In this document: positions 19,485 to 28,745 of the stretch, piece after piece
How positions within the stretch are numbered: the first letter of the stretch is position 1
How the letters are laid out: the number at the start of each line of letters is the position of its first letter
Position numbers and translations under genes: made by a program
Notes under the pieces: model-generated
Database searches by the model: none
What the model was told of the DNA's origin: nothing
What the model saw: the letters and a program-made list of their open reading frames with translations, nothing else
Source of the DNA: an uncultured Ruegeria sp.
GTDB taxonomy: Bacteria; Pseudomonadota; Alphaproteobacteria; Rhodobacterales; Rhodobacteraceae
NCBI RefSeq assembly: GCF_947497005.1
Contig: NZ_CANMFF010000007.1
Location: forward strand, 124,001 to 188,000
Length of the DNA stretch: 64,000 bases
Direction: 5' to 3'

Positions 19485-20061
19485 GCCATGCATCCAGATA
19501 GGTCTCCAACCTGTCGGTGAATGTCGTTGCTGAATGCAGCGCACAATACCTCAAGGACATGGCTTGAATAGCAAAAGCCTGTACACCTTCCGCCAAAAGT
19601 TCGGATGGCACGTCCTTGCGCATTTGAGCTGCTTCTAGCCATAGCATAACGACCCGGAAGTATCTCTCAAAGCAATAGGCGATCGGGCCTATGTCTGCGA
19701 TGGCCGCCGCCCCGGAATACCTGATCAGCAGATCAAACACATATCGCTCAGACGTCATGCAACCGTGGACGGGTTCGAGAGCAGCGATGATCTGAGGAAC
19801 AGTTTTTGGCGGTGTTCCGGCCTCTGCCTGGTTCAGACACGCATTCAACTTGTTAGCGATCAGGATTTCCATGAGCGCGTCCTTGTCATGGAAATGCGCA
19901 AAGAAGGTGCCCTTCGCGACACCCGCAGCCTTTACAACCTCTTCCACCCGCAAAGCTTCATATCCACCATTTTGGATAACCTTTTCAGCCGCCGAGAGAA
20001 GCTTGGCGCGGGTCTTGATCGTACGTTTTTGGATAGTCTTTTGCATGTTGCTCAATCGCAT
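19468..20061 (-). CDS. TetR family transcriptional regulator
   Basis: The 197-residue protein has an N-terminal helix-turn-helix of TetR type, KLLSAAEKVIQNGGYEALRV then VVKAAGVAKGTFFAHFHDKD near residues 35-62. It is followed by a helical ligand-binding part. It is divergent from a flavodoxin-fold NAD(P)H oxidoreductase, and three copies of a TGACC-type palindrome lie between them. It most likely represses both genes in response to a quinone-like or electrophilic effector. The start is uncertain: an in-frame ATG 15 bases later (MQKTIQKRT) is equally possible, and neither has a good ribosome site. Confidence 0.88.
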   Translation of the reverse strand: MRLSNMQKTIQKRTIKTRAKLLSAAEKVIQNGGYEALRVEEVVKAAGVAKGTFFAHFHDKDALMEILIANKLNACLNQAEAGTPPKTVPQIIAALEPVHGCMTSERYVFDLLIRYSGAAAIADIGPIAYCFERYFRVVMLWLEAAQMRKDVPSELLAEGVQAFAIQAMSLRYCALHSATTFTDRLETYLDAWLTPTG

Positions 20062-20067
20062 ATTTTT

Positions 20068-20131
20068 TGACCACGGTCAAATTTTATATTGACCACGGTC
20101 ATTTTTTGATCCTATTAAATGACCATGGTCA
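20068..20131. promoter_or_regulatory. Triple TetR operator array TGACCAYGGTCA
   Basis: Three perfect 12-bp palindromes begin at 20068 and 20090 (TGACCACGGTCA) and at 20120 (TGACCATGGTCA). Start-to-start spacings are 22 and 30 bp. They occupy most of the gap between the divergent genes, and the last ends 16 bp before the oxidoreductase ATG. This is the expected layout for a TetR protein that controls itself and its divergent target. Confidence 0.85.
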
Positions 20132-20147
20132 CTTTAGGAGAATCCCA

Positions 20148-20741
20148 ATGCAGTCGAAGAAAATCCTCATCCTTGATGGACACCCCGCAGAAAGCAGCCT
20201 GTCACGTACATTCGCCGAAACCTACGCAGACGCTGCCCGCAAAAAAGGACATGATGTCCGGCTGGTTCATCTGAGCGATCTGCAGTTCGATTTTGATTTT
20301 GGTCAAGGCAATTACCATGACTTCAAACCTCTTGAGCCGGTCCTGGAACAAGTGTTGCAAGATTTTGAATGGAGTGATCATCTGGTCCTGACTACACCAA
20401 TGTGGTGGGGCGGCCTTCCTGCAAAACTCAAAGGGCTGATCGACCGGATGTTCATTCCAGGGCGCACATTTGACACGCGGAACACCACAATGGTCGGCCT
20501 TCCGGCCCCAATGCTGGCCGGACGCACAGCACGAGTCATTCTAACGTCGGATACGCCGGGATGGTTCATGCGCCTAATCTATCGGCAAGCGCTTATCCGT
20601 CAGGTTCGGGGCCAGATTCTCGGCTTTGTCGGGTTCAAACCAATCCGCTTCACCTATTTCGCGGGCGCGAGCTATCCCAAACCGGGCAGTGTAGACCGAT
20701 GGATCGAAAAGGTTTCCAGGATCGGAGCTGCAGCAGTTTGA
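20148..20741 (+). CDS. Flavodoxin-fold NAD(P)H oxidoreductase (NQO/KefF type)
   Basis: The 197-residue protein begins KKILILDGHPAESSLSRTFA, the phosphate-binding start of the flavodoxin-like quinone reductase family. It has TTPMWWGGLPAKLKGLIDRM near residue 86, the conserved active-site loop. Such enzymes reduce quinones, azo dyes or electrophiles with two electrons from NAD(P)H. I chose the ATG with TTTAGGAG upstream. An extended reading would run through the operators. Control by the divergent TetR protein is likely. Confidence 0.87.
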   Translation: MQSKKILILDGHPAESSLSRTFAETYADAARKKGHDVRLVHLSDLQFDFDFGQGNYHDFKPLEPVLEQVLQDFEWSDHLVLTTPMWWGGLPAKLKGLIDRMFIPGRTFDTRNTTMVGLPAPMLAGRTARVILTSDTPGWFMRLIYRQALIRQVRGQILGFVGFKPIRFTYFAGASYPKPGSVDRWIEKVSRIGAAAV

Positions 20742-20762
20742 ATCCACCGTTGCAGACCTTAC

Positions 20763-21368
20763 CTACCACATCGTTTTGGCGGCGCGCGCAGCCCATTCGC
20801 CATCATACTGCGCACCGCCTTCTTCGCCCTGAGATACCTCAGACAGAAGCTGTCCAATCGATGGCAGGCTTCTGCTTTCGTCCCCGCTAGTCCAAAAATG
20901 CGCGCGCATCAGGGCACGGGCGCATTGACTGTAAATCTCGGCAATATTAATAACGATGACGGTCGCGGGGAACTTACCGCCCTTCTCGAATTGATGACGC
21001 AGACGCTCATTTGCCGTGATACGGGCCGACCCATTTACTCGGACGACGTTATTGGACCCCGGAACAAAGAACATCAGCGAGACGCGTGGGTCGCGCACGA
21101 TATTACGCAGGCTATCCAGACGGTTGTTGCCGCGCCAATCCGGCATGGCCAACGTGCTTGCATCCAGTTCCGCCACAACCGGGCCATCATCACCCCGAGG
21201 GCTGCCATCCACGCCATCAGGACCGACAGTGCTGAGCACACAAAGGCGCGAGGCGAGAATCCACTGACGATAAAGCGGCGTCAGTTGGTGAACGACCTTT
21301 CGCAAGGATGGCGCTCCTGGTCTGCCATATAGTGCTTCCAGTGATTCTAGGTCGTCAATGTACTCCAT
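20763..21368 (-). CDS. Pyridoxamine 5'-phosphate oxidase-like FMN-binding protein
   Basis: The 201-residue protein has the split-barrel pattern of the PNPOx-like family. WILASRLCVLSTVGPDGVDGSPRGD is followed by LAMPDWRGNNRLDSLRNIVRDPRVSLMFFVPG, which typically binds the FMN phosphate and lines the flavin site. It is not a true PdxH; members of this subgroup have varied or unknown roles. Its start overlaps the end of plsC by 14 bases, so it is probably the last gene of the ftsE-ftsX-plsC run. Confidence 0.85.
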   Translation of the reverse strand: MEYIDDLESLEALYGRPGAPSLRKVVHQLTPLYRQWILASRLCVLSTVGPDGVDGSPRGDDGPVVAELDASTLAMPDWRGNNRLDSLRNIVRDPRVSLMFFVPGSNNVVRVNGSARITANERLRHQFEKGGKFPATVIVINIAEIYSQCARALMRAHFWTSGDESRSLPSIGQLLSEVSQGEEGGAQYDGEWAARAAKTMW

Positions 21369-22095
21369 CCGGTTGGAACCCCACTTCGCGCATCAACTCA
21401 TTCGAGCGTGTTTCGATCACATTTTCCAGTCTGCCCAGAAAGTCATCGCGACCAACGCCTGGCTCAATAGGCTCAAGAAAATCCACGATCGCGAGGCCGG
21501 GTTTGCGCAGTACACCAGTTCGGGGCCAGAAGACCCCGGCATTTGTTGCAACCGGAACGCAGGGAAACCCAAGACCTTCGTACAAAATGGCGGTCCCAAC
21601 CTTGTAGGGCTTCGCTGCACCCGGTGCCACACGTGTCCCCTGCGGGTAGATCACAAGTTGCCCGGGTTCCGAGAACTCTTTCGAAACATCCTTGACCATC
21701 TTGGCCACAGCCGCGCCGCGCTTGCCGCGATTGACCGGAATACAGCCAAGACGCCGGGCATACAACCCGATGACCGGGGTCCACAGAAGCTCTCGCTTCA
21801 TGATGAATTTGCCATGCGGAATTGCGCTGAAGATCATGATGATATCGAGAAACGATTGGTGTTTCGCCGCGATGACCACCTCATTGATCGGTGGTTTTCC
21901 GCGAACTTCACAGCGGATGCCAACCATCCAATCCGCCAGCCACATGGTGCTGCGTGCATAGGTCCGGCAGGCCAGTGCGGCGCCACGTTTGGAAAACAGT
22001 GCATAAGGCAGGAAGACGATGCCAAGGATCAGCATCCAGACGTAGATCACGATCATGAAGATCAACGACCGGACCCATTGAAAAGCCATCAACAT
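21355..22095 (-). CDS. plsC: Lysophospholipid acyltransferase (1-acyl-glycerol-3-phosphate type)
   Basis: Transfers an acyl chain to lysophosphatidate or a related lysolipid at the inner membrane. The 246-residue product has one or two N-terminal membrane helices, the catalytic HxxxxD box KHQSFLD (H79, D84), GCIPVNRGKRG, and YPQGTRVAPG as a variant of the usual EGTR motif. It ends one base into ftsX. A PlsC-type gene next to ftsEX is common in Rhodobacterales. It could be the main PlsC or a paralogue. Confidence 0.88.
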   Translation of the reverse strand: MLMAFQWVRSLIFMIVIYVWMLILGIVFLPYALFSKRGAALACRTYARSTMWLADWMVGIRCEVRGKPPINEVVIAAKHQSFLDIIMIFSAIPHGKFIMKRELLWTPVIGLYARRLGCIPVNRGKRGAAVAKMVKDVSKEFSEPGQLVIYPQGTRVAPGAAKPYKVGTAILYEGLGFPCVPVATNAGVFWPRTGVLRKPGLAIVDFLEPIEPGVGRDDFLGRLENVIETRSNELMREVGFQPDGVH

Positions 22096-22994
22096 CAGGA
22101 AAGCTCCTTCAACTTGCGCCGGGCCGCAGCCCAGGTGGCAAAAAAGGCGACAGTTGCTCCGAGAATTGGGATGAGAACCGGTAACACCCAGTCTTTGCCC
22201 TGAAAGCCCACGCCAGTCAGAAAACCGCCCGCATCCGAGGCTTCGGGCAACAACAAAACACCGGTCATCCCCAGCAATGTACCCACTGAGGCCCCGAAAA
22301 GCGCACGATACGTGAACCGCCTTACGAATGCCCCTGCAATGAACCCGTCGCGGGCGCCAACCAAGCGCAGCACTCCGATGATCTGCGCGTTAGCGGCAAG
22401 CGAGGCATTGGCCGCAAGGGTAATCATGGCAGCAGTTGCGCCGCCGATCAAAAGGATCGAAATCCACCCCAATCGTCGTAAAGACATCGCGGCGTCAACC
22501 AGAGGTTCCCGCCACCGCGTGTGATCATCCAGCACCGCGCCGGGCACCTCGGCCCCTAACCGTAAACGCAACCCGGCCACATCGATACCGGGTTCGGTTT
22601 CTATGATCTCGACAAGCTGCGGCACGGGCAGCGTATCCAGTGGCAGATCCGGCCCGAACCACGGAGAGAGCAACGCCGCCTGTTCTTCCTGCGTCAAAGC
22701 ACGGGCGGAGGCCACACCAGGTGTCTGGCTGAGAACAGTCAGTGCGGCCTCGGTTTGGGCCGCACGCTGTTCTGAGGGCGCGTTGATACGCAGGGTTGCG
22801 GCTCCGGCCAGTTCCGAGGCCCAGCGATCCGCAATGCGGCCCGAGGCCAGGGAAAGCGCCAAGGCAAACACCACCAGAAATGCCATGGCACCAGCGACAA
22901 ACAGGGTCAGGTGAGCCGTGTATCCGGTTGGAGGAACAACCCGGTCAGCCCGTGTATCGCCTCGCAACAGATTTCGCAGGTCAGGGCGGGTCAT
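22095..22994 (-). CDS. ftsX: Cell division protein FtsX
   Basis: Permease-like partner of FtsE that regulates peptidoglycan hydrolases at the septum. The 299-residue protein has an N-terminal cytoplasmic segment, one membrane helix near residues 29-51, and a periplasmic domain to about residue 170. Three more helices follow with the FtsX/MacB-type GVLRLVGARDGFIAGAFVRR loop. Its start overlaps the ftsE stop by four bases (ATGA). Confidence 0.92.
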   Translation of the reverse strand: MTRPDLRNLLRGDTRADRVVPPTGYTAHLTLFVAGAMAFLVVFALALSLASGRIADRWASELAGAATLRINAPSEQRAAQTEAALTVLSQTPGVASARALTQEEQAALLSPWFGPDLPLDTLPVPQLVEIIETEPGIDVAGLRLRLGAEVPGAVLDDHTRWREPLVDAAMSLRRLGWISILLIGGATAAMITLAANASLAANAQIIGVLRLVGARDGFIAGAFVRRFTYRALFGASVGTLLGMTGVLLLPEASDAGGFLTGVGFQGKDWVLPVLIPILGATVAFFATWAAARRKLKELS

Positions 22995-23680
22995 AAATCC
23001 GCCCCCGCCAATTGCAGTTTGCGTTGCGAGATACGCAATACACGCGCCTGCACCTGGCTTTTGGCCGCACGGATCAAGCTCAGGTCATGGGTGGCGATCA
23101 GAACGGTCTTACCCATCCGGTTAAGCTCGATCAGCAGGCGCAGCAGCCGCTGCGACATCTCCCAATCGACATTGCCCGTGGGTTCATCCGCCAAAACCAC
23201 ATCAGGCGAAAGGATAACGGCGCGCGCCAGAGCAGCCCTTTGGCGTTCACCCCCAGACAGCTCCGGCGGCAGTGCTTCGAGCCTGGAGCCTAGCCCTACC
23301 CAGCCGAGCAGCTCGGTAAGATTGTCCTGTTCAGAAGATTCTGCCCGCCCGGACACCATCAGCGGCAACGCGACGTTTTCGGCCAGTGTCATGTGGTCAA
23401 GAAACTGGCAATCCTGATGCACAACACCAACGCGGCGCCGCAGCAAAGCCAGCTGATCCCGATCAAGGGCCGAAACATCCTGATCAAATACGCTCAAACG
23501 CCCGGAAGTCGGCGCCAATGCGCCATAGCATAGCTTGAGCAGCGTTGTTTTACCTGCCCCCGAAGGGCCGGTCAGAAAGTGAAACGAACCCGGCTGCAAG
23601 TGCACCGAGACGTCACTCAGCAACTCACCGCCGCCATAAGTGTAGCTGACATTTTCCAGCTCGATCACACGTGCCCCCAT
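22991..23680 (-). CDS. ftsE: Cell division ATP-binding protein FtsE
   Basis: ABC-type ATPase of the FtsEX complex. The 229-residue product carries Walker A GPSGAGKTTLLK, the signature LSGGERQRAALARA, Walker B VVLADEPTGNVD and the switch His in ATHDLSL. The ATG of MGARVIELENVSY was chosen to match the family length; the longer reading adds 20 residues with no similarity to FtsE. It is the first gene of the ftsE-ftsX-plsC-PNPOx run and is divergent from the zinc-ribbon gene. Confidence 0.95.
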   Translation of the reverse strand: MGARVIELENVSYTYGGGELLSDVSVHLQPGSFHFLTGPSGAGKTTLLKLCYGALAPTSGRLSVFDQDVSALDRDQLALLRRRVGVVHQDCQFLDHMTLAENVALPLMVSGRAESSEQDNLTELLGWVGLGSRLEALPPELSGGERQRAALARAVILSPDVVLADEPTGNVDWEMSQRLLRLLIELNRMGKTVLIATHDLSLIRAAKSQVQARVLRISQRKLQLAGADL

Positions 23681-23850
23681 TATTTTGCCGCTCTTCTTGC
23701 CCGAGCATGGTGATGGTTTCAATGGCTCTACCGAGTCCAATTGGTGACACTTGACCCGTGAAACCGAAAACGCCCTTTGCTGTTGGGTCTTAACGGAATA
23801 TCATTCCTGAAAAAACTATTATCGGTCCTTCGCCCGACCGAGGAGGCAGT

Positions 23851-24591
23851 ATGCGTCTTACATGTCCGAATTGCAGTGCACAGTACGAGGTTCCTGACGA
23901 GGTCATCCCCGAGGACGGCCGCGACGTGCAGTGTTCCAATTGCGATAAGACCTGGTTTCAGGCCAAGCACCCCGCTGAGCCTCCCACTGCACCGGACAAA
24001 GAAGCTGAAACTCCTGAACAGGAGGGCGCACCAACCGCCGTCGCCAAAGATCAGCCAGATGCTGAACCGGAACCCGTAGAAGAAGCGGTTTCAGAGGTAG
24101 AGCCAGAGGTCGAAGAACCCGCTGCGTCCTCAGGAAATGTCGATCCTACCGTCGCCAACATTTTGAAAGAAGAAGCTGCCCGAGAAGCGGAACTGCGCGT
24201 TCAGGAAGGTAGCAGCCTGGAAAGCCAGCCCGATCTGGGGCTTGATATGCCATCAGAGCCCAAGGTGCAGCCCAAACGGCCTTCGGCCTCTGAAACTGCA
24301 GTTGATGCCGGGCAGAAGGACGCGTTACCGGATGTCGAGGCGATCAATTCCTCCATGCGATCCGATGAAACGGACGAGGCCGCGCCAGCGCCCCGCAAAT
24401 CGGGCGGGTTTGTGCGCGGTTTTGCGCTGATGCTGATCATCGGTGTGGTTCTGTACCTAATCTACGGAAACGCCCAGCAGATCAGCGAGGCTGTCCCACA
24501 GGTCGACCCATTGCTCAGCTCATATGTGTCGCTGGTGGATCAGGCACGTATCTGGCTTGAGGCGCAGGCTGGATCTGGCGCTCAGAACTGA
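23851..24591 (+). CDS. MJ0042-type zinc-ribbon membrane protein
   Basis: The 246-residue protein opens with two CxxC knuckles, LTCPNCSAQYEVPDEVI and VQCSNCDKTWFQ, typical of the MJ0042 zinc-finger domain. A long acidic Pro/Glu-rich linker follows, then one membrane helix near residues 194-212 (GFALMLIIGVVLYLIYG) and a short periplasmic tail. Alphaproteobacterial proteins of this shape are anonymous; the finger faces the cytoplasm. It is convergent with the DUF4175 gene, with only 3 bp between stops. Confidence 0.87.
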   Translation: MRLTCPNCSAQYEVPDEVIPEDGRDVQCSNCDKTWFQAKHPAEPPTAPDKEAETPEQEGAPTAVAKDQPDAEPEPVEEAVSEVEPEVEEPAASSGNVDPTVANILKEEAAREAELRVQEGSSLESQPDLGLDMPSEPKVQPKRPSASETAVDAGQKDALPDVEAINSSMRSDETDEAAPAPRKSGGFVRGFALMLIIGVVLYLIYGNAQQISEAVPQVDPLLSSYVSLVDQARIWLEAQAGSGAQN

Positions 24592-24594
24592 GGT

Positions 24595-27138
24595 TTAGAA
24601 CCGCTCCAACAATCGCTTGAGGTATTCCAGTTCGATCTGGGGGCGGTCCGAATCTCCGGTTCTGCGACGGATTTCGTCCAGCAATTCTCGCGCACGGCGA
24701 TAAACGTCTTCGCCCTGCAACAGGTTCTCATCCGTCGAAATCGAACCGGCAGCACCTGGGTTCCGGCCCAGAGGATCGCGGTTGTTGGCTTGCATGTCGC
24801 CATCCTGCGTTCCTTGCCCCGGTTGGTTCTGCTGGTTCTGCGCCATGGCCTCGCCCAGCGATCGCATGCCTTCGCGCAACGCCTCCATGGCCTCAGATTG
24901 CCGATCGATAGCTTCGGCCAGATCATCTCCGCGCAGGGCCTGTTCCGCATCGTCCATGGCACGCCCGGCTCTATCCAGCGCATCGCGTGCGGCGTCGCCT
25001 TCAGGCGTACCGGCACCGGGCAGCCCCTGTTGCTGGCGGCCCAGCTCATCTCTTAGCGCCTGTTGACGATCCGCAAGTGAGCCTTGACCCTGCTGGCCTT
25101 CTCCAGCCTGATCCGAGCCTTCACCCTGACCGCCCTGACCTTCATGGCTTTGCCCCTGGCCCAGCCCACCGTTGCGACCCTCATTACCCTGGCTTTCACC
25201 AGATTGTGCACCGGGGTTAAACTGTTCCTGTAGGTCGCGGAACGCCTGATCGCTCAGACCTTGCTGCTCGCGCAGAGTTTCCGCCAGACCCTCCATAGCC
25301 TGCTGACCCTCGGACTGCTGGCCCTGACCCTGGCCCTGAGTTACACGCATATTTTCCATCATCTGCTGAAACTCTTCCAGCGCCTGTTGGGCCTCAGCCA
25401 TACGGCCTTGTTCCATCAATTCCTGAATGCGGTCCATCATGCGTTGCAGGTCATCCTGCGTCATTTGCAGGGATTCGCCGTTCTGGCCCTGCTGACGCTC
25501 GCCATCTTCACCATTTTGCTGAGCAAGCCGTTGCAATTGCTGAAGGTAGTCCTGTGTCGCTTCACGCAACTCTTGCATCAGCTCCGCAATTTCCTCGTCG
25601 CTGGCCCCGTTCTGCATCGCTTCGGTCAGACGCTCTTGCGCGCGCCGCATCCTCTCCAACGCATCCGCCAATGTCCCGTCCTCGATCAAAACGGCAAGGT
25701 CCCAAAGGGCCTGGGCGATCTCTTCCTGTTGTTCAGATTTCAGCCCGTATTGATCAAAGGTCTCAAGCCGCCGCAGCACGACCCTCAGACGTAGGTAGGC
25801 CGTCTCCGAACGAAACAGGTCCTCGGGCAGATGTGATACAGCCCGCAACAATTGCGCAACACGCGGCCCGTTGGAACGCGACCAGAGCAGATCCCGCCGC
25901 TGTTCAATTACAGCCGCCGCCAATGGATCGAAAAATCGGCGGGCCGGCAAGTCTGTCACATAGGGCTCAGAAGCCGATTGTTGGTCCGCCGCATCCACTG
26001 CCATCAAAGTGATCCGAACCGGTAGATGCGCCCAGGGATGTTGCGAGAAGTCCTCGATCAAATCTTCAGTAAAATCCGCCCGGTCGCCGGTAATCGGCAT
26101 CGGCAGTTCAATCTCGATCACTGCGCGCGGCTCTGGCTCGGTCGTCAGGCCATGCCGACGATCAACCGCTGTCAAATCAAGTTCGATCCGGGCAGAGCCG
26201 GAAACCACACCATAATCATCACCTGCGACAAAGGGCAGTTTCATCTGCCCGCCCGCCTCGGCCTCAGCTGTTCCGGCAACCGCTATCTGTGGGGCCGTGT
26301 CGTCAATGATCTGCAGCGCCCAATCGCGGCCCGCAGGCCCGTCGATACGTAGCTGGCCGGAGCGTTCGGCGACAAACTCCTGTTCCGGGTCGGTCGCAGC
26401 CTCGTTTCCCAAGACTGAGCTGTTCTCGGTCAGACTATGAGCACCGACTTCACCGTAGAGTCTTAAGGTAACGCGACTACCCTTCGGAACTGAAAGTTCC
26501 GCATCCGTCTGATCTGCGAGGTACAGCGTCGGGAGGCCCGTGTAGCGGGGTGGTTCTACCCATCCTTCCCAAGTCGGTCCTTGTCCGGCGGCAACAGTAC
26601 CCGGTGCCATATCCGCCACCGACCCGACGCGCCAGAGGGAACCGAAAATCACAGCCACAACAAAAGCAAGCAATGCTGCATAACGCAGCGCATAAGGGTC
26701 TCGGGATGCCAACCGAAGGTCAGGTTTCACGGCCTCAGCTGTCGCCGCGCGTTGCGCCATCCGCGCTTTATGCGCCTGCCACAAGGCAATCGAGTCCTGA
26801 TCTGTGGCGCCGATAGCCTGGTCATCCATCAAGGCCTGAATTGGGCGGCCCGGCAGGGTCTCATCCAATCGTATCAGAGCGTCCGCGCGCGAAGGTAACT
26901 TGAATTTCTTTAGGCCAAGAACAACAGCCACCACAAGTGACAACAGCGACAGCGCACCAATACCCCAGACTATTTCCACAGAAACGTGGTCTTGCAGCCC
27001 CAGCATCAACGCCGCAAGCAAAACCAGTACAATCGAGAACACCGGCCAGAACGCACGTAGCCCCTGTTCGGCCACCATACCAGCATGAGTCAGCCACAGG
27101 GACAGGCGCGGAATGGGCAGGTTTGAACGGTCGGTCAA
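24595..27138 (-). CDS. DUF4175/TIGR02302 family large membrane protein
   Basis: The 847-residue protein has two or three N-terminal membrane helices and a third near residue 150 (ALLAFVVAVIFGSLWRVG). A periplasmic beta-rich middle follows, then a very Gln/Gly-rich, partly coiled region of about 250 residues (QRLAQQNGEDGERQQGQNGE and onward) with many Met-Ala-Glu-Gln segments. This is the layout of the TIGR02302/DUF4175 family. Its function is unknown, though cell-envelope roles are suspected. It is last in the argH-lipoprotein-lysA run, 36 bp after lysA. Confidence 0.9.
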   Translation of the reverse strand: MTDRSNLPIPRLSLWLTHAGMVAEQGLRAFWPVFSIVLVLLAALMLGLQDHVSVEIVWGIGALSLLSLVVAVVLGLKKFKLPSRADALIRLDETLPGRPIQALMDDQAIGATDQDSIALWQAHKARMAQRAATAEAVKPDLRLASRDPYALRYAALLAFVVAVIFGSLWRVGSVADMAPGTVAAGQGPTWEGWVEPPRYTGLPTLYLADQTDAELSVPKGSRVTLRLYGEVGAHSLTENSSVLGNEAATDPEQEFVAERSGQLRIDGPAGRDWALQIIDDTAPQIAVAGTAEAEAGGQMKLPFVAGDDYGVVSGSARIELDLTAVDRRHGLTTEPEPRAVIEIELPMPITGDRADFTEDLIEDFSQHPWAHLPVRITLMAVDAADQQSASEPYVTDLPARRFFDPLAAAVIEQRRDLLWSRSNGPRVAQLLRAVSHLPEDLFRSETAYLRLRVVLRRLETFDQYGLKSEQQEEIAQALWDLAVLIEDGTLADALERMRRAQERLTEAMQNGASDEEIAELMQELREATQDYLQQLQRLAQQNGEDGERQQGQNGESLQMTQDDLQRMMDRIQELMEQGRMAEAQQALEEFQQMMENMRVTQGQGQGQQSEGQQAMEGLAETLREQQGLSDQAFRDLQEQFNPGAQSGESQGNEGRNGGLGQGQSHEGQGGQGEGSDQAGEGQQGQGSLADRQQALRDELGRQQQGLPGAGTPEGDAARDALDRAGRAMDDAEQALRGDDLAEAIDRQSEAMEALREGMRSLGEAMAQNQQNQPGQGTQDGDMQANNRDPLGRNPGAAGSISTDENLLQGEDVYRRARELLDEIRRRTGDSDRPQIELEYLKRLLERF

Positions 27139-27174
27139 GACGGGCCTCCGGGTTGGGCCCGCGCGGTCATCGCG

Positions 27175-28440
27175 TCAAAGCCACGAAGGTATGGTATCGC
27201 GGTTTATGATTTCGTCAAAGCTTGGCCGTTCACGAATGACTGCAAATTGATCGCCATTGACCAAAACTTCAGGGATCAGCGGACGGGTATTGTACTCACT
27301 GGCCATTACCGCGCCATAAGCACCTGCACTGCGGAAAGCGATCAGATCGCCCGATTTCAGCGGCGGCATGTTGCGCTGTTTGGCAAAGGTATCGCCGGAT
27401 TCGCAAACCGGGCCCACGATGTCATAGGCTTGCTGTTCTACACCTGCCGCAGGTTCCTGCACTGCAACGATATCGTGATGGGCTTCGTACATCGCCGGGC
27501 GGATCAGGTCATTCATGGCCCCGTCAACGATCAGGAAATCCCGTCCCTCGCCCGATTTCACATAAATCACCTTGCTGACCATCAGCCCCGCATTGCCTGC
27601 GATCAGACGACCCGGTTCGATTTCGATTTCGCAGCCCAGATGACCCAGTGTTTTCTTGATCAAAGCGCCATATTCCATTGGCAATGGCGGCGCGTCATTC
27701 GAACGGGTGTAAGGGATGCCCAGACCGCCCCCGAGATCGAGGCGGCGAATATTGTGGCCTTCAGCCCGCAACTGTTCAGTCAGTTCGGCCACCTTGGTGT
27801 AGGCCAGCTCGAACGGCTCAAGCTCGGTCAGTTGCGAGCCGATATGGACGTCTATTCCGATCACCTCCAACCCCGGCAGGCTGGCAGCGTGGGCATAGAC
27901 CTCTGACGCGCGCGCAATCGGGATGCCGAACTTGTTCTCGGACTTGCCTGTCGCGATCTTGGCGTGGGTTTTGGCGTCCACATCCGGGTTCACCCGAACG
28001 GTGATCGGCGCGACAGTGCCCAGTTCCAGTGCAACGGCGTTGATCACTTCCATCTCGGGCTCGGATTCTACGTTGAACTGGCGGATACCACCGGTCAGGG
28101 CAGCCCGAATCTCATCCGCTGTTTTGCCGACGCCTGAAAAGACGATTTTGTCGCCCGAAACGCCCGCCGCTTTAGCCCGCAAATATTCTCCGCCCGAGAC
28201 AACGTCCATCCCCGCGCCCGCCTGTGCCAGAGTTTTCAGGATCGCCTGATTGCTGGCCGCTTTCATCGCATAACAGACAAGGTGATCCGTGCCGTCGAGC
28301 GCATCGTCGAATAGCTGAAAATGCCGCAGCAGAGTCGCCGTGGAATAAACATAGAACGGCGTTCCGACTGCAGCAGCGATTTCGGAGACAGGGACATCCT
28401 CGGCGAAAAGCGCGCCGTCGCGGTAAAGAAAATGATCCAT
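27175..28440 (-). CDS. lysA: Diaminopimelate decarboxylase
   Basis: Converts meso-diaminopimelate to L-lysine with pyridoxal phosphate. The 421-residue product has the Schiff-base lysine in VCYAMKAASN (K60), HIGSQLTEL, the phosphate-binding DLGGGLGIPY, and the dimer-shared CESGDTFAKQR and Tyr-containing GAYGAVMASEYN. It is transcribed after argH and two lipoprotein genes, an arrangement shared by many proteobacteria, in which a small lipoprotein precedes lysA. Confidence 0.96.
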   Translation of the reverse strand: MDHFLYRDGALFAEDVPVSEIAAAVGTPFYVYSTATLLRHFQLFDDALDGTDHLVCYAMKAASNQAILKTLAQAGAGMDVVSGGEYLRAKAAGVSGDKIVFSGVGKTADEIRAALTGGIRQFNVESEPEMEVINAVALELGTVAPITVRVNPDVDAKTHAKIATGKSENKFGIPIARASEVYAHAASLPGLEVIGIDVHIGSQLTELEPFELAYTKVAELTEQLRAEGHNIRRLDLGGGLGIPYTRSNDAPPLPMEYGALIKKTLGHLGCEIEIEPGRLIAGNAGLMVSKVIYVKSGEGRDFLIVDGAMNDLIRPAMYEAHHDIVAVQEPAAGVEQQAYDIVGPVCESGDTFAKQRNMPPLKSGDLIAFRSAGAYGAVMASEYNTRPLIPEVLVNGDQFAVIRERPSFDEIINRDTIPSWL

Positions 28441-28502
28441 ACCTGCGCGCTTAGACCAAAAGATGGCTTCAAATCAATGGATTCCGAACCCATCGACCCG
28501 GT

Positions 28503-28658
28503 TTAATTTTTGGTTGAAACTCCAACCCGACCATAGCCCGAGATTGAAACGCCGCTGCCCGATTGCTTGGGTTCTGCCGCAGGTTCAGGGCGCCGTGCAG
28601 AAGAAGGTTCGCACGCCGTCAGAGCCGCAAATGCCAGTATCAGTCCTAGTGTTCTCAT
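28503..28658 (-). CDS. Small lipoprotein 2 between argH and lysA
   Basis: A 51-residue precursor starts MRTLGLILAFAALTACEPSS with a clear lipobox (LTAC). The mature part is a Pro/Glu segment and a Gly/Ser-rich end, SGSGVSISGYGRVGVSTKN. It resembles the neighbouring lipoprotein in size and layout and may be a diverged tandem copy. The function is unknown. Confidence 0.65.
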   Translation of the reverse strand: MRTLGLILAFAALTACEPSSARRPEPAAEPKQSGSGVSISGYGRVGVSTKN

Positions 28659-28745
28659 TTCAGTATCTTTTCTTTGGATGACAGGCGCACCGATATGCCA
28701 CCTCAACGTGGGGCATCAGAAATCGATGCGCAATATGCAGATGGG

